In this document: piece by piece, positions 13,744 through 26,464 of the stretch
Numbering within the stretch: the stretch's first letter is position 1
Layout of the letters: each line of letters begins with the position of its first letter
Source: Strix aluco
Taxonomy: Eukaryota > Chordata > Aves > Strigiformes > Strigidae
DNA: 64,000 nucleotides
Reading direction: 5' to 3'
NCBI RefSeq assembly: GCF_031877795.1
Contig: NC_133934.1
Span: forward strand, 25,919,716-25,983,715
Notes under the pieces: model-generated
Databases searched by the model: none
Told to the model about the DNA's origin: nothing
Seen by the model: the letters and a program-made list of their open reading frames with translations, nothing else
Program-made: the position numbers and the translations under genes

Positions 13744-15939
13744 AAGCTTCTGAATCATTTAAACTCCTACTGTCTCAACTTCCACATTTCTAAAAACTTG
13801 GAATTACAACACTGGCCTGTATCATCACTGTGCTGCTGAGATTAAACATTTGGGGTTCACCCCATAACCTGAAGCTGAATTAAGGACTGCAAAAGTACAC
13901 AAAATACTTCTTTTAACTGATTTTGGGGAAGCAGAATATGGCTTTTACCTTTAAAAGCCATAAATCTGTGTACAATTTAAGTCACATTCATCACAGTGGC
14001 AATTTAGCTGATTGTAGCAAGGGTTAATTTAATCATGTCTGGATTTGGTCCTTTAACAGACATCTGAATATTTTATACCTTTTCATTTAACATTTTAATA
14101 CTGATTTGTTCACACCAAAAATCCATATGTTCCCCTCCACCCACTCTACATACCACCTCCTGTCTGCTTACACCAGAAATCTGTATGTGCCAACACTCTC
14201 CCTAATGCTTGGGAGTATGGATCCTCAAGGCCACATCATGTCAAATGCTCCATCGCATGCTAAGGGCTCATGCCATGTGCTACAAGCCAAAGGACACCCA
14301 AGCAATATTCTTTATTCTTTCAATACCAAGGACTTGCATACCACTCCCTTCCGTTTTGAGAGAAAAGTCATTCAGCCCATCAACATTTGACATGCTGCAG
14401 GGATGATGGGCAGAGCAGGGATGGAGGAGGTGTAGTGCTGGAAGATGTTAAGGGCTGCCATCAGCCAGTCCTTTGATCTAGAAACACTTCCAGACCTGGT
14501 TAAAACTGCTGGGTCTGCTAACCAGATGGCAAGGACTCTCTTGTGTTCCCAGCTTCTCCCTCATGGTTTTTCAATTCCCATTAAAATCAATGAGATTGTG
14601 CTCCTTTCAGAATTTGAACACCCCTTCAGATTTTTGAATTGTTGCAGTAAGAAAACCAAGCACAGGAAGGCAACGAAATGCTGACAGGTGTACAAGCTTG
14701 CTTGGCACCGCAAAAGCATCATTCACAATCCTCCCTCTCGTCTCGTTTGCCAATATAAATCCAAAGTGACTTCACAAGAAGTCAGTAAAATTACGCCAGA
14801 TTAAAACAGGTTCATCTGAGGCCAGAACTAGAAAATAGGTAGCAGGAAAACCCAGTGACTTTACCAGGGGCAGCATGCTAGCTACTACTGAATATTTTGG
14901 GATTTCTCATGATTTGACATCAAAACAACTCTGCCTCTGACCTAAGGGTTCTAGTTAGCTGTGTCACCTTTGCTAGTTCCCAGAATAAAAGAACGCAAAA
15001 CTGGGACATAACTATCTTGAGCATGTTCATGCAAGAAAACTACAGCAGCTCCTTTTCACAGCCCTAATGAAATGTTTTGTGTCCGTGTGTATGTTCTAAC
15101 ACAGCAATTCTGTTTATTTTATAGGCTTATAATAAAAAAATGACACTTTATGAGCTACATGATAGTATTTCAACAATACCTTGTTGTGACATGATACGGT
15201 GTAATTACTTAGCAGGAGATAGTACAATTTATTGTTATGTCATTGAGTCATCTCCTTCAGGGCTTCAGGCTGGTGTCTTAGTTTGCTTTTTAAAGCCATA
15301 CAGCCTAGCAAGCTAAGTCAAGGGATGCATAAAAACCTCCTAGAAATAAAGACATAGAACAAACACGCGCCTGCACACAGCAGCATGTTTGAAAACACTT
15401 CCCCAATCCTTTCTGCTTCCCTCTTTGTTTTGCTTTTACAGCATTACTGACTGGGTTAATAGTAATCAAAGATAACAGAAATTCCAACCCAAATACGCAA
15501 AACCCAGGTATGTTACATTAGGGTCCTATTCAGGCAGTTAAACACACAGACTGATCCCACGGAGCTGGAGGTGCTCAGCACCTACCATTGCCTTTACCCA
15601 CGAGAGGGGCAGCATGCAGGCCGAGTCCCTCTCCATCCACAAGAAGCACCGCTGGCTTTCCATCTGCCCACTCAGCTTGCACCGCAGGACAGGGCCTTGT
15701 CAAGCACAGCATTTGCCTCCTCCTTGGCATCATTTTAGGTACCCTACATTAATCAGGAGAGGACATGATTTTGTACGGCACACTATAGCAACTGTAAGCA
15801 CAATACAGTGCACTAGTGGCAGCACCTTTCCCTAACCAATGGAGTTGAGACAGTAGGCCAGGACATACTTTTTTTTAAAACCGCCTGCTCTGAGTGAAGT
15901 CCCTCGGACTGTCCTTGGGTACGGAGATAAGCGGCTCCC
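13744..15939. other. Intergenic DNA immediately upstream of the KLF3 CpG island
   Basis: No gene, RNA or clear repeat recognised. Composition is ordinary AT-rich avian intergenic DNA until about 15.9 kb, where GC content rises sharply. An AGATAAG match to the GATA-factor consensus sits at 15,925-15,931 on the island edge. GATA1 and KLF1 control mammalian KLF3 in erythroid cells, but a single short match is weak evidence. Confidence 0.5.
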
Positions 15940-18230
15940 GTTTCACGGGCCGTACGTGCAGTGCACCCCGCTGAAAACTCCGTCTCAAACAGCAAGCCCA
16001 GACCTGGGAGCAGCCCAGGCTCCCGCCCGCCACGGCGTGCCCCGGTGCCCCCGCGCCGCGGGGCCGGGCCGGGCCGGGCCGCGCCTCCTCAGCCCCGCCA
16101 GCTCCCGGCTCAGCGCCGAGGAGCCCGGAGAGAAGGAGGGCTGGGACACATACACCCCCCCACCCCTGCTCCGGGCCGGTGCCAGTCGCGGGGCCGAGCA
16201 GGCAGGGGCGGTGCGAGGAGGAGGGGGTGGGGGGTCCGACCCGCCCCGGGGCCGCCACCTCCGTCGAGGGGAGGCCGAGCCGAGGGGAGCTGGCAGCGCC
16301 TCTCCCCGTCTGCCCCTTTCCCTCCCGCGCGGAGCCTCTCCCCGGCGGGAGGCGGGAGCGCACCCGGGCGCGACGAGCTGATCGCAGCCATAAAAAAAAA
16401 AAAAAAAACACCACCCCGGCAGGGGCCTCAGGCAGCCGGCAGTCCCGGCGGCCGGGGCGGGCGAGCCGCCAAGCCGGGGCGGAGGCGGGCCGACACCTCT
16501 GCCCCACGCCCGCCGCGCTCCGGCCGCCGGCCCGCACCGCCGGGCCTCGCCTCGCCCGGCCCCGCCACCTCCCCGGCGCGACGGGGCGCGGCGCGGGCAG
16601 CCCCGCGGCGGCAGGGCCGGGGGAGCCGCCGCCCGGCTCCGCGCCGTCCCCCTCCCTTTCCCAGCCCCCGCCGGCGAAGCCAGCTCGGCGGCAGCGCCCC
16701 AGAGCGAACACCTCCCTTCCTTCCCCCCGGGCGCTGGGTGTTGCTGTTTTGCTGCCGCCGCCGCAGGTCGGCCGGGGTGGGCGCGGATGGAGGGAGGGAG
16801 GGAGGGAGGGGAAGGGGTGCGCTGCGCTGCGGGGCCGGGTGCCAGGCGCACGCCTCTGCCTGACACACGGGCGGGGAGGAGGAGCCGGACGGGCAGGTTT
16901 GTCAGCGGGGCGGTGGCGGCCCCACTCCCCGCCCCGCCCCGCCCTTCCCCTCCCCTCCCCTCTCCCCGGGCTGCTGGGGATAATTAGTGTCTGTGCGAGG
17001 CTGTCTGCCCCCGGGAGGCAGGGCGGGAGGCGCGGAGTCAGTGCGTGCCCGCCTGTTTGTGCGCGGTGACTCGCCCCGGCCCCTCGGCGGAGCCTCCACC
17101 CCGCGGGCGGGGAACCGCCCGGCCGCGCTCCCCGCCGTGACCCTCCCACCGCCACTCACCCCGCCGGCCCGGGGAGCCTGGCAGGGCGAGCGGCGCCGGC
17201 GTCATGTGACAGCGCGGCCCGGTGCCAGCAGCCCGGGGGGAAGGCGAGCGGGCGGAGGGCGGGAGGCAGGGCGGCGGGCGGGCAGGCAGCTCCTCCTCAC
17301 ACACGGACCCGGAGCCACCGCGGAGGCGCCTCAGCCGCGGGGACGCGGGACACGCCGGCCTCGCGCCTCGGTGCCGCCGCCGCGCGCCCAGCCCGCGCCA
17401 CACAGCGCGACCCCCGGCACTGCGGGAGCCGACGGAGGCCCGGCGCCCTCCGCACCGCCCGCCGAGCGTAAGTGTGAGGGCGGGGGGGGCCGGGCCGGGC
17501 CGTGCCGGCTGCGGGATGGAGGTGCCGGAGGAGGAAAGTTTCCAGGCGCTGCGAGCGGCGCGGAGCCTCGGGCGGCAGGGGGTGGGATGCCGCCGGCCAC
17601 CGGGGCAAGCGGGAGCCGCAGCCGGGCCGGGGGGCGGCGGGGCCGGGAGCCTCCTTGGCCCGCAGCTGCGGGGAGGGGGGAGCAGGACTTGTCCCGGGGG
17701 GGGAGGGGGGCGCGGGGGCTCCCCACAGGGTTCCCGCCGCGGCGCCTGTGAAACTTCCTGCGTGGCCGGTGGGGCGGCGGGGCAAGGCGGGGGGGCCGGG
17801 GGAGGGGGGGGGTTGCCGCCCTCCGTCGCGCCCGCCCGGGCGGGCAGCGCACCTGTGTGGCCGGCGGCGCCGCTCGGGGCCGGGGCCGCCCCCGCCCCGC
17901 GGCGCCCTCCCCCGCTGGCTGTCCGCCCGCCTGCCCTTGGCGGGAGGGCCAGCGGCCGCCCGCCCCTCGGGGCCGCCCTCCCGCCGAGCGGAGCCGCAGC
18001 CGCCGGCCTCCCGCCGGGGTGTGACGGGCTCGTCGTCGGTTAGAGACAGCGGTGTCGTCGGATCCCGGCCGGGCTGCCGTGCCGGGCGGAACCGAGGTGA
18101 AAAGCGTAGCGGGTCCCCCGGCGCCGAGGGCGGTGGGGGACATGCCGGGGCGGGAGCTCGCCGGTTGCCGCTGTCCCAGCAGTAGCGCGGAGCTGATGGG
18201 CAGCGCCGCGTCCCCAGTTTAACTCCCGGT
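15940..18230 (+). promoter_or_regulatory. KLF3: CpG island with the KLF3 promoter
   Basis: About 2.3 kb of very GC-rich, CpG-dense sequence in otherwise AT-rich DNA, surrounding a strong GTAAGT donor that suits KLF3 exon 1. No TATA box is evident. There are many GC/CACCC-type boxes, including a run of CCGCCCCGCCCC around 16,930-16,945, a (GGGCC)4 run at 16,061-16,080, GGGA-type repeats at about 16,789-16,817 and an A17 run at 16,392-16,408. A TCATGTGA E-box/M-box lies in the decamer at 17,201-17,210. Mammalian KLF3 also starts from a CpG island. The long open frames here, up to 426 codons on the minus strand, arise because GC-rich DNA has few stops. The exact start site cannot be read from sequence. 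Confidence 0.85.
17212..17467 (+). other. KLF3: KLF3 exon 1, non-coding (5' limit unknown)
   Basis: The 3' limit is set by CGAGC followed by GTAAGT at 17,468, the best donor in the island. The 5' limit is arbitrary because no start-site signal is readable; I placed it just after the E-box. In mammals KLF3 has a non-coding first exon in a CpG island, spliced over a long intron to the exon carrying the ATG, and this arrangement fits. An alternative first exon elsewhere in the island is possible. Confidence 0.5.
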
Positions 18231-20614
18231 GAAGTCAAGGATGAGACCGGCTCTCAAAAATGTACCCCCCGTGTTGTCATCTAACCTTAGCACAGCACGG
18301 CAGTTAAGTGTGGAGTTAGAAATAACGACCGTAATTAGCTTCCCTTTTCTGGATGCCCTTTGTTGGGGTTTTTTTAAAGCCGAAATGGGAATAGGAGTTA
18401 TTTGCTTTGGACCTTTGTCAGGTGAGTGCCTGGCACAGCTCGAGCAGCCCTGGAAAAGAAAGGTTCAGCAGCAGGAGCCCGTGCTGGGAGATCCCAGCAC
18501 CTAACCAGCGCTTGGGAGAAAGACCTGTTTCAGCATGGCTCAAGTGGTCATTCGGGAGTTATATGAAAAAAATACATTAAAGTTGCTTTGTGTACTCCCC
18601 TGGTGATTTGGGTACTGTACCTGCACTGTCTGCTGTGTTTTATTTGCTTCCTTGCCTTTGAAGATTCAGGAGGTGTCACTGTTCGTGGAGCTGAACTCTG
18701 AAGGTTTTACTGTTGGGAAAAGCTGAGTTTGGGTGGCTGATAGGAGAGCTCTGAAGACTTGACTTAGTTTAAACTGACATCCATAAATGTTCATTACCTG
18801 TATTGAAAACAAAAGACTGTACAGCTGCTCACTGGTGACTTTTCCGTAGAACACTTTTAAGATACACTGTGCTGATAATAGCATGAGGAGCTGCTTCTTG
18901 TATGAGAGGAATTACATCTGGATTTGATAATCCTGCCTGACCCAGAAGAAATTTATTTCAAACTAACTTTCCTCTTGTATTTTTAAGAATATTTTGTCTA
19001 GTATCAAAATTAAAAAACCTGACTGGAGTGCCCTTTTTTATTTTTTCCCAAGCAGGCAAATTCTTTTTTTTTTACCCCTGCACACACTGTTATAGCTATT
19101 TTGTAGACCACAGTGGGGACTGGGGGTAACAGCAGGGGAAAAAAAATTACTAAATGGTTTTTCCCTTCCCTGAGAAACTGCGCAAGACTTCCTCTAGGTA
19201 GCAGAACAGTGAGGGAGCCCTTAGGAACTCTGAGGATTTGACCTAGGCAACACCTGTTTAGCCAAAAGCAAAAGTCTTCAGATAAATGGTGATGTAAATG
19301 TGAGTGAGATTAGTCGAAGGCTATAGAGATGGGAGTTATACAACCACCAAATTACTTACATTTCCAGATACTCAGTATGAAGAAAGTAAGGAACTGATAA
19401 TATCGGCATAAAACCTACACCCATGCATTGCTGCATAGATGCTGTACTAGCCGGTTGTCACCTCGTGTGCGTTGTTAAACTTCATCCATGAAACCCCACA
19501 GCAATTATTATTGTTGCTGTGGCATGTGTCCACATACTTCGCTATAACATGTTCTCACATTGGATGATATTAGATGTCCCACCCATGGGGTGTAAATAAC
19601 TGATGCAAAGTATGTAAGAGAAGAGAGAGTGTTTGAAACACGGTTTTGAAGGAAAACAAACGTTGAAATTACTATATTGCATGACATCTAGACAAGATGT
19701 GCCTTTCTTCTGGCTCATGTTGTCAGCTTATTTCATTTATTCAGCTATATATTTGGGTTCTTCAAAAATAAACAGGGATGTAGAAGACTAAGCGTTTGAC
19801 GGCTTAGAAAAATATTCTTGGGTGCACTGAGTGAAGCTGGTCCTCAGCTATTGAGCAGTACTGGACAAAAGAAAGACACTGTCCAGGAGCAACCCCCAGC
19901 TTCAAATCACTCCTGCAATGGTCTGATGCCCCTGGCTCTCTCTGCAAAGAAGGTGCTTACTGTCAGGCTGGGCGCTGCCTGTTTGATGTCACAGAGCTGT
20001 AGCTCTGTTTAGCTACTGGCATTCTGTAAATACAGTAATAAACCAACTAGTCCTAGGGAAGATTCCAGCTAATTGTCATGACCTGTGGTGTCTAAAAATC
20101 TCCTGCTCCCTTATGTTAAGAGAGCCTGTTTGTAAATAGGGCAGGTCCCCTGCATAAGGACAGTGTTTTTATTCACACCCAATGAACAAACACCTCCACC
20201 CACTGTTGTTGTTTTAAAAGACTCCAGCTGCTCATGAATATAGGGTCAGGGAGGGCCACCTAAATGTTTCTCTGTGCTTTCTCCCCAGCGCAGCCAGCAG
20301 AGCTGTTTCCTGTTCTTTGTTTCAAGGCTGGGGTTTGCGTCACACATTCCAAGTGGCATATGTGGTGCTCTTTCCTGTTTCAGGCTGTTTTCTGGCAGAT
20401 CGGTAGCCTTGTCCAGGCCCCTTGTCACTGCCCCTCAACTCCCAATCCCCACCCAATGAGTTATCATGTCTCTACACACTCACGATTGCTTAAGATGACT
20501 GTGTTATGTCATAACGAGGTTTCCAAGTTAACCTTTAACGCACGCCCTCAACTCCAATATAGTTATGGGGGTGGAGAGCTGCACTCCCTTTGCTGAAAAC
20601 TTTTACTCGAGTCT

Positions 20615-20730
20615 CCAGAAAGTTGTGAGCCAGTTTCTGCCTTCACTTGCTCATCAGCCGATCTGGAATAGATCCATTAAAGCCATGGAGTTACACTGGT
20701 GTAAAAGAGTTTTAAGTGAGAAGATAATCC
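20615..20730. repeat. Probable ancient interspersed repeat remnant
   Basis: The core GCCATGGAGTTACACTGGTG, followed by TAAAAG, resembles a motif that recurs in old amniote retroposons (GGAGTTACACCGGTGTAAA type). A related phrase, AACTTCAATGGGCTTTGAAT, occurs at about 21,151-21,170. The family cannot be assigned by eye and the boundaries are rough. Confidence 0.35.
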
Positions 20731-23700
20731 ACATCTGCAGGCTCATACTTGTATGAGGGTTTTGGCTTCTGCCCCTACCCAACCTGAATGGCCCACCGTA
20801 AGCACTTTGTATTTCCAGATCTCAGAAGAGATATTTTCTCCTTATACAAACTGGAAGATGCACTGTCTTCCAGATGTAAAATAGAAAAATAGGCAGTGCT
20901 GGCTAACTTTTCTTTGGAATAAATAGGTATGGCTGTCCCACATTTCATATTTTTGAAGGCGTAGAAATGAATTTTTTACTCCTCTTTCTATATTTGTCTT
21001 CTCTCCCCACCCTGTTGCAGGCAGACATAGAGAAACATAGAGAGGAAATTCAGAAAGAGAACATAAATCTTTCTGTTGCTTTGGATCTGACAGAAGAAGA
21101 GCTAAAGGACCCAAGCCAAAGCTCATTGAAATCAAGAGAAAGACTTGCATTAACTTCAATGGGCTTTGAATCAGACCCTGGATGAAAATGCAAGATGGAA
21201 TGTTTATTCTTGTCAGTTACTTATGGGCTGGAATATGCATGGTTTCTGTACACACAGAAATACTTCCACCCTTTCATTTTACCCCTTTTTTTATTTCACT
21301 TGATTTTAAAGTAGTCCTTTAGTTCTTGCTGTTTCCAATGCTAAAAGTTAGCTGTTTGTGATCATTGCAGGTATCTTTTAAGAAGTATCCAAAATATATG
21401 CTTTAAACTTCCCCTTTCTGGGCTTAATTGTATGTGAAAAAATAATCTTTACTGAATTATGTGCACATCCTTACATCAACTTGTTTTTTGTCTATTCAGA
21501 AATCCAGATAAGAAGTGTTTGGCCACACAGTTTTGGTAAGTTGTTTTTTAATTATTTTCATTTGTTACTCTCAGCTGCATTTACTTAGTTGTTTTTCTGT
21601 TAATTTTAGAATACCACAGATGAGTTTATCCATTAGAACCCAGTTAAATAGCTTAATTCTGGTACTGTTAATTTGCACAGGATTTCAAACATATTTAATC
21701 TTTTTTTCCATGACACAGGAAAAGCGCTGCATTTAGCTGCATTTAATATTGGAAACCAGTGTATAATAAATGCAGTAAATTTTGTGGTTCACACCTTCTT
21801 GTAGCCAGAAGTTCCACAAAATCAGGGACTGAGATTAAAATTATAATAGTTTTGTAAACCAACTTTTTAATATTAATTAACACCAGTAACAGGAGGTCTT
21901 TTAGAGTTCTTTTATGCTGTCAGCATTGAAGCTTTGTGTTTTCATTCCGAGGGTAGTTGCTTCCAGTCCAGAATATGAAGTTTGGCAGAGCTGGTTTTAG
22001 GAGAGATTTAACCCTTCCCTGTTAAGCATTCACTTGATGCTGAGGCTTCCTTTGAGGGTTTTTTAGCTGTAGTTGATATCTCCCAGGGGAAGGAAGTGTA
22101 AGTGTAGATCAGCCAAATGGAAAGATAAAGCTCTAACAGGTTTTTAATAGTAAACTAAGTCAGAATGGAAAAAAAAACAAACGCGTGGTCTGCCTATCAT
22201 GCAGTCAGTGTGTGTTACCAACAAACTAACTTGATCCATGAAGGCATGACAGACTTTCCACTTTTAAAGAGTCTAAGCTGCTTTGATCACTGTCTCGTTT
22301 GTACCCACTATGCTATCCAGCTCTTCTCCCTGTTTTTTTTTTTCCACTTCCGTAGGTACATAGAAGTTCATTGACATTTGCCCTGTATTCAAATCCTCAT
22401 TCAAATTAATCATTTAGGCTATTATTCATAAATTTACACTTCCTTTCTTTAGGATTAGATTTTTTTCCTCTTCCTCATCCTATCAAAAATGTTGAATTTC
22501 TGTTTCATATGTTTCATGAAATAGCAGAACCCTTTATGTAAGAGTATTTTCTGTCATTCTTCCCTTCTAATAAAAAGGTAGGATTTATATTTCTCCTTTT
22601 AAATTATCTTCAAAATTACCCTCTTAAGAAAGACACAACAAAAAACCCCAGAGTTCAGTTTGGAAGGGAAAGATTATCATACCATTCCACATACTTCACT
22701 TGTTTTCAAAAGTCTGATCTTTTATCCTTACTAGACTGTTTCTCCTCCTAAGAAGTAGCTTGAGACAGGAAACCAGACAGCAGTCTGCACTGATAAGGGA
22801 GAATATTGTCTAATGGAGGTGCCACAAGAAGTTTTCTTTCTCTCTCCTTTACATTCAGTAAATGTAGAACTGAAGGGCTCCATCTTTCCTTGGTAGAGAA
22901 GACATTTTCTTAATGAGCACTGCAAGAACATTTTTGTCCCAAATTTTTACATACAAGACAGCCATTTTCAGGCATGTGGCTTCAAAGAGCCTGCAACAGT
23001 AGTATCATAAATTTAATGGAAATACTAATTAGTCTGCTACACAACTAATAAGTTACTATGTCAGAGCAGTACTGGGTCAAACAAAGTGATGTCAGCAAAG
23101 TTGCGATGCACAAGTTGTGCAAAAAAACCAGATTTTTCAGCCTGCTTGCAGTTCTGTAAGGAGGAAGGTAAAATATTTTCAAGTCAATAAAAAGCAAAAA
23201 TAGTCTGAAATACTAAATAACAGAATCCTATAGAAATAGTGTTTTTCTTCGTTCTATCAAGTATAACTTTCAGCAGAAAAGTTTTGCCCAGGTACCATTT
23301 TATTTTTACATGATATCCTAACTTTTTCAACATCCTAAGTTTTTCAACAGTTATTACCGTTTCCCGGTGGAAGTCCAGTGAACACAAGGCTGCCAATCAG
23401 GGAAATGTTTTCTTGTTGTGCTAGTTCTTCATGATTCTCCCCCTGGTCTGTTCTTCATGGGCTGGCTGCTCCAGTCTCTTCCCCCTGCACTGTGTCTGGG
23501 CCTTTGCTCCTTCTCCTGCTCTTGCTTGCTTTGACTGAGTCTGACTGCTGTGCTGAGCTGGAGAGTTTCTTTGCCTGCTGCTATTTTGGGGCCCAGTGCA
23601 GCTAAGCGCTTGCTTACTTCCCATTAAAGTTAATGGAACTTTAGAAACACTTTTTTGCTGACTCAGATCTTGATGAGCAACTGGTACAGTAAGCGCAAAC

Positions 23701-26198
23701 ACATCTTGTTACTAGCCTTGGAAAACACCTTTTGTACCTTTTCCAGGGAATCCTGCTCTCAGAAACTGGTTTTTCTCTGTCGAACTCTCTTTCAAGGTTC
23801 CACTGAAGAAGAATTCTCAGCCAGGTTCAGAACACCACCCCACCCTTTGGATTTCATCAGGGGAGAGTCTTCCGATATTGTCACTTCTCCTTAGTATCAG
23901 GGGAAGTTTGACTCAAGGCTCACAGAAGAAGTAAGAGTTTTTGAGCAACAGCCTAAGTCCCAAAGGGCTTGGACTGAAGATCCTTGCCTGCGTGGCTTAT
24001 GTTGGCTGCTGGGTACCAACAGTGCTGCAAGAGCTGCAGTGTCTTTGCAGAGGGCACTCATGCAGTGCTAATTTAGCAGATATCATTACATAATTCTGTA
24101 ATTAGACCAACAATAACAATCATACCTTGAAGCTTCTAGACAAAGCTTCACTGTACCACAGGATAGCATTCCTTGTTTCCCCCAGGCACAAAGATTGAGA
24201 AAGCAAACCCTGTGCATGCTTTCATGCAGGGTGAAGAGACAGAATTTATGGTCACCACCCCTCTGTCTGCAACAAGAGTCAGGTCACTGACTGCTCTTCC
24301 AGGTACTTAATGAGAGCAAAAGCTCTATGTTAGAGGGAGGCTCTGTACTTGCTGGATGTGCACAGTCAAAACTGGCCTTCCACCCCACCCTTTCCTTTCA
24401 TAACAGGTTTGCAGAGTTGGTGGACCTTGAAGGTAGATGTACAGAGCTGCTGGGAGTAGCTGCAATGAGGTTGCTCTTCTCCAGCTGCTCTGCAGTGCAG
24501 ATGTGTAGTCTGGGTGCATTCTTTAACCGCTTTGTTCATTGCATCCAGGGTAAATAATCTATACAAGTCCTTATTGTCAGAATACGTGTTAAGTACCTTT
24601 AGGCTTTCATTTACTCTTAATTATGTTTTTGAAGCAGTAAACCATACCCGTCAGGAAGTTAATATCAAGGAGTCTTCAGTACTGACAAGGAGATGAGCTC
24701 TACCAATGATGAACTTCCCTTCTGGAAGGGGTACTTCACTGCATATTGGATCATAAGGGCGGAGAGTTTGTGTTTTTTCTGGCTTGCTGTCTTCACTGGA
24801 CTTCAGATAGGAAAATACCGAAGGACTTTGCCTGGACTTTACCTTACACCTGTCCTTATTTGCATACAAAACCCAATTGCTTCATTTGTCTTTCTGAAGT
24901 ACAGGGTGTGAGCAAAATCTTATCAAAAGCCATGTCCTGTTTGGACAAGTTGGACTGACTTGGCAGAGATCCACAGGGTGGAGTCAATGGGAGGAGGCAA
25001 GAAAGTAAAACTGGGTGGCTTGTTAGCAGAAAAAAAAGAGGGTGGAATGTTTGCCTACTGGATTGTAGTTAATTATTTAGTTTCAGATTACATGCATTTT
25101 AAATTCTTTTAACCCACATGAAAAACACCCTTTAATGCAAAATAGTTTATCTAATAATGTGAAAGACAAAGGCCCTTATTTTTAATACACTTAATATAAA
25201 TACATTGTTGTCGCCTCACTGTTTTTTCCAGGGTACCTCAGGAATGAGAGACGGTATTTTGATTTTCCAGAAATTAGTTGTATTTACTAAACAACTTGTG
25301 GGCTTTCAAACAAGTACATTATGAAATCAGTGTGTAAAGTAGAACCCAACTGTTTTTTCATTCCTCTGTAATAGAAACAGATAAGACTGTTTACCTTCCC
25401 TGTTGCCCCTTCTCAGATGTTTAGCAGAGAGAGATTTTGAGTCAGTAGGCATGATTTTGCAAATAGACTAGGAAAAACTGACTTCTTACTAGAAGTAACA
25501 TGCTTTATTTCTGTGTGAGTGTGCATGCATGTATTTGCTTGTGAATGTGGTCCAACCAACCAATTTGGAGCATTATTTTTAAATACAAAGAGAATTGTTG
25601 TGTGAGTTTATTTGCAGCCTTAGGCAAGTGTCCTTCTGAGGTAAATTTTAAATGCCAGACCCAAAGCTGGTTTATATTGACTCTATAGCAGCTCCATCAG
25701 TTTCTACCAAATAAGAATTTGACCCTCTGATCTGGACTGACAGGACCAAACGTTACGTATTAATTTTCCTTTCTTTAAAATCGGTTTCCAGTCGCTATCA
25801 AATGGGGAAAAGAAACCTACCACTTAAAAAGTAACGTGATAAAGAAGTGCTCAATTCCTGCACTGTGATGCAGCAGTAAGGGTAACGTTTTCCTCTGGTG
25901 TTCTTAGATGACTGTACCTGAGAAAGATTGAGAATTACTTTTCACTTTTATTCAGTGCAGTACACTTTCTGTTGTGTATGTCAGTCTAATTCCTACATAG
26001 TAATTTAGAGCCCTCTCAGGAAATAACTCGAATGTGTAGCATGACATGTGAAATGTGTGTCAGGTGTCTTTCATGCACTCTCTTGGAGTAAAAGGTGAAA
26101 AGGAGTAACTCTTAAACTGAATAAAATCCAGTTTTAAAACAACAAAAATTACAAAAAGAATAGCCTGGGAGCATGACTGCTTACTTAGAACAAACTCC

Positions 26199-26464
26199 TC
26201 TCCGCTTTCTCTCTCTTTCTTTCATTTTCCTCCTTTTCTGTCTTTTCCTCCCTTTCCTCCCTTCTTTTCCTTCTTTTCCTTCTTTTCCTTCTTTTCCTTC
26301 TTTTCCTTCTTTTCCTTCTTTTCCTCCTTCTCCTCCTTCTCCTCCTTCTCCTCCTTCTCCTCCTTCTCCTCCTTCTCCTCCTTCTCCTCCTTCTCCTCCT
26401 TCTCCTCCCTCTCCTCCCTCTCCTTCCTCTCCTCCTTCTCCTCCTTCTCCTCCTTCCTTCTTTC
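26199..26464. repeat. Pyrimidine-rich minisatellite, 9-bp units
   Basis: About 265 bp of almost pure C/T on the + strand in KLF3 intron 1. Three phases are visible: an irregular CT-rich lead-in, about seven copies of a 9-bp TTCTTTTCC-type unit (about 26,263-26,323), then ten or more copies of a CTCCTTCTC-type unit to the end, with a few variants near 26,405-26,425. The change of unit along the array shows two successive expansions. The frames running through it (FPS/PPS repeats on +, Arg- or Glu/Lys-rich on -) are not genes. Such homopurine-homopyrimidine mirror-like tracts can form triplex DNA. Confidence 0.93.

Noticed and set aside
15875-17155. 426-codon open frame on the minus strand, with several other frames of about 300 codons on both strands
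   Set aside because: They overlap in all frames inside the CpG island, and their products are Gly/Pro/Arg/Ala-rich with no domain. Stop codons are simply rare in such GC-rich DNA.
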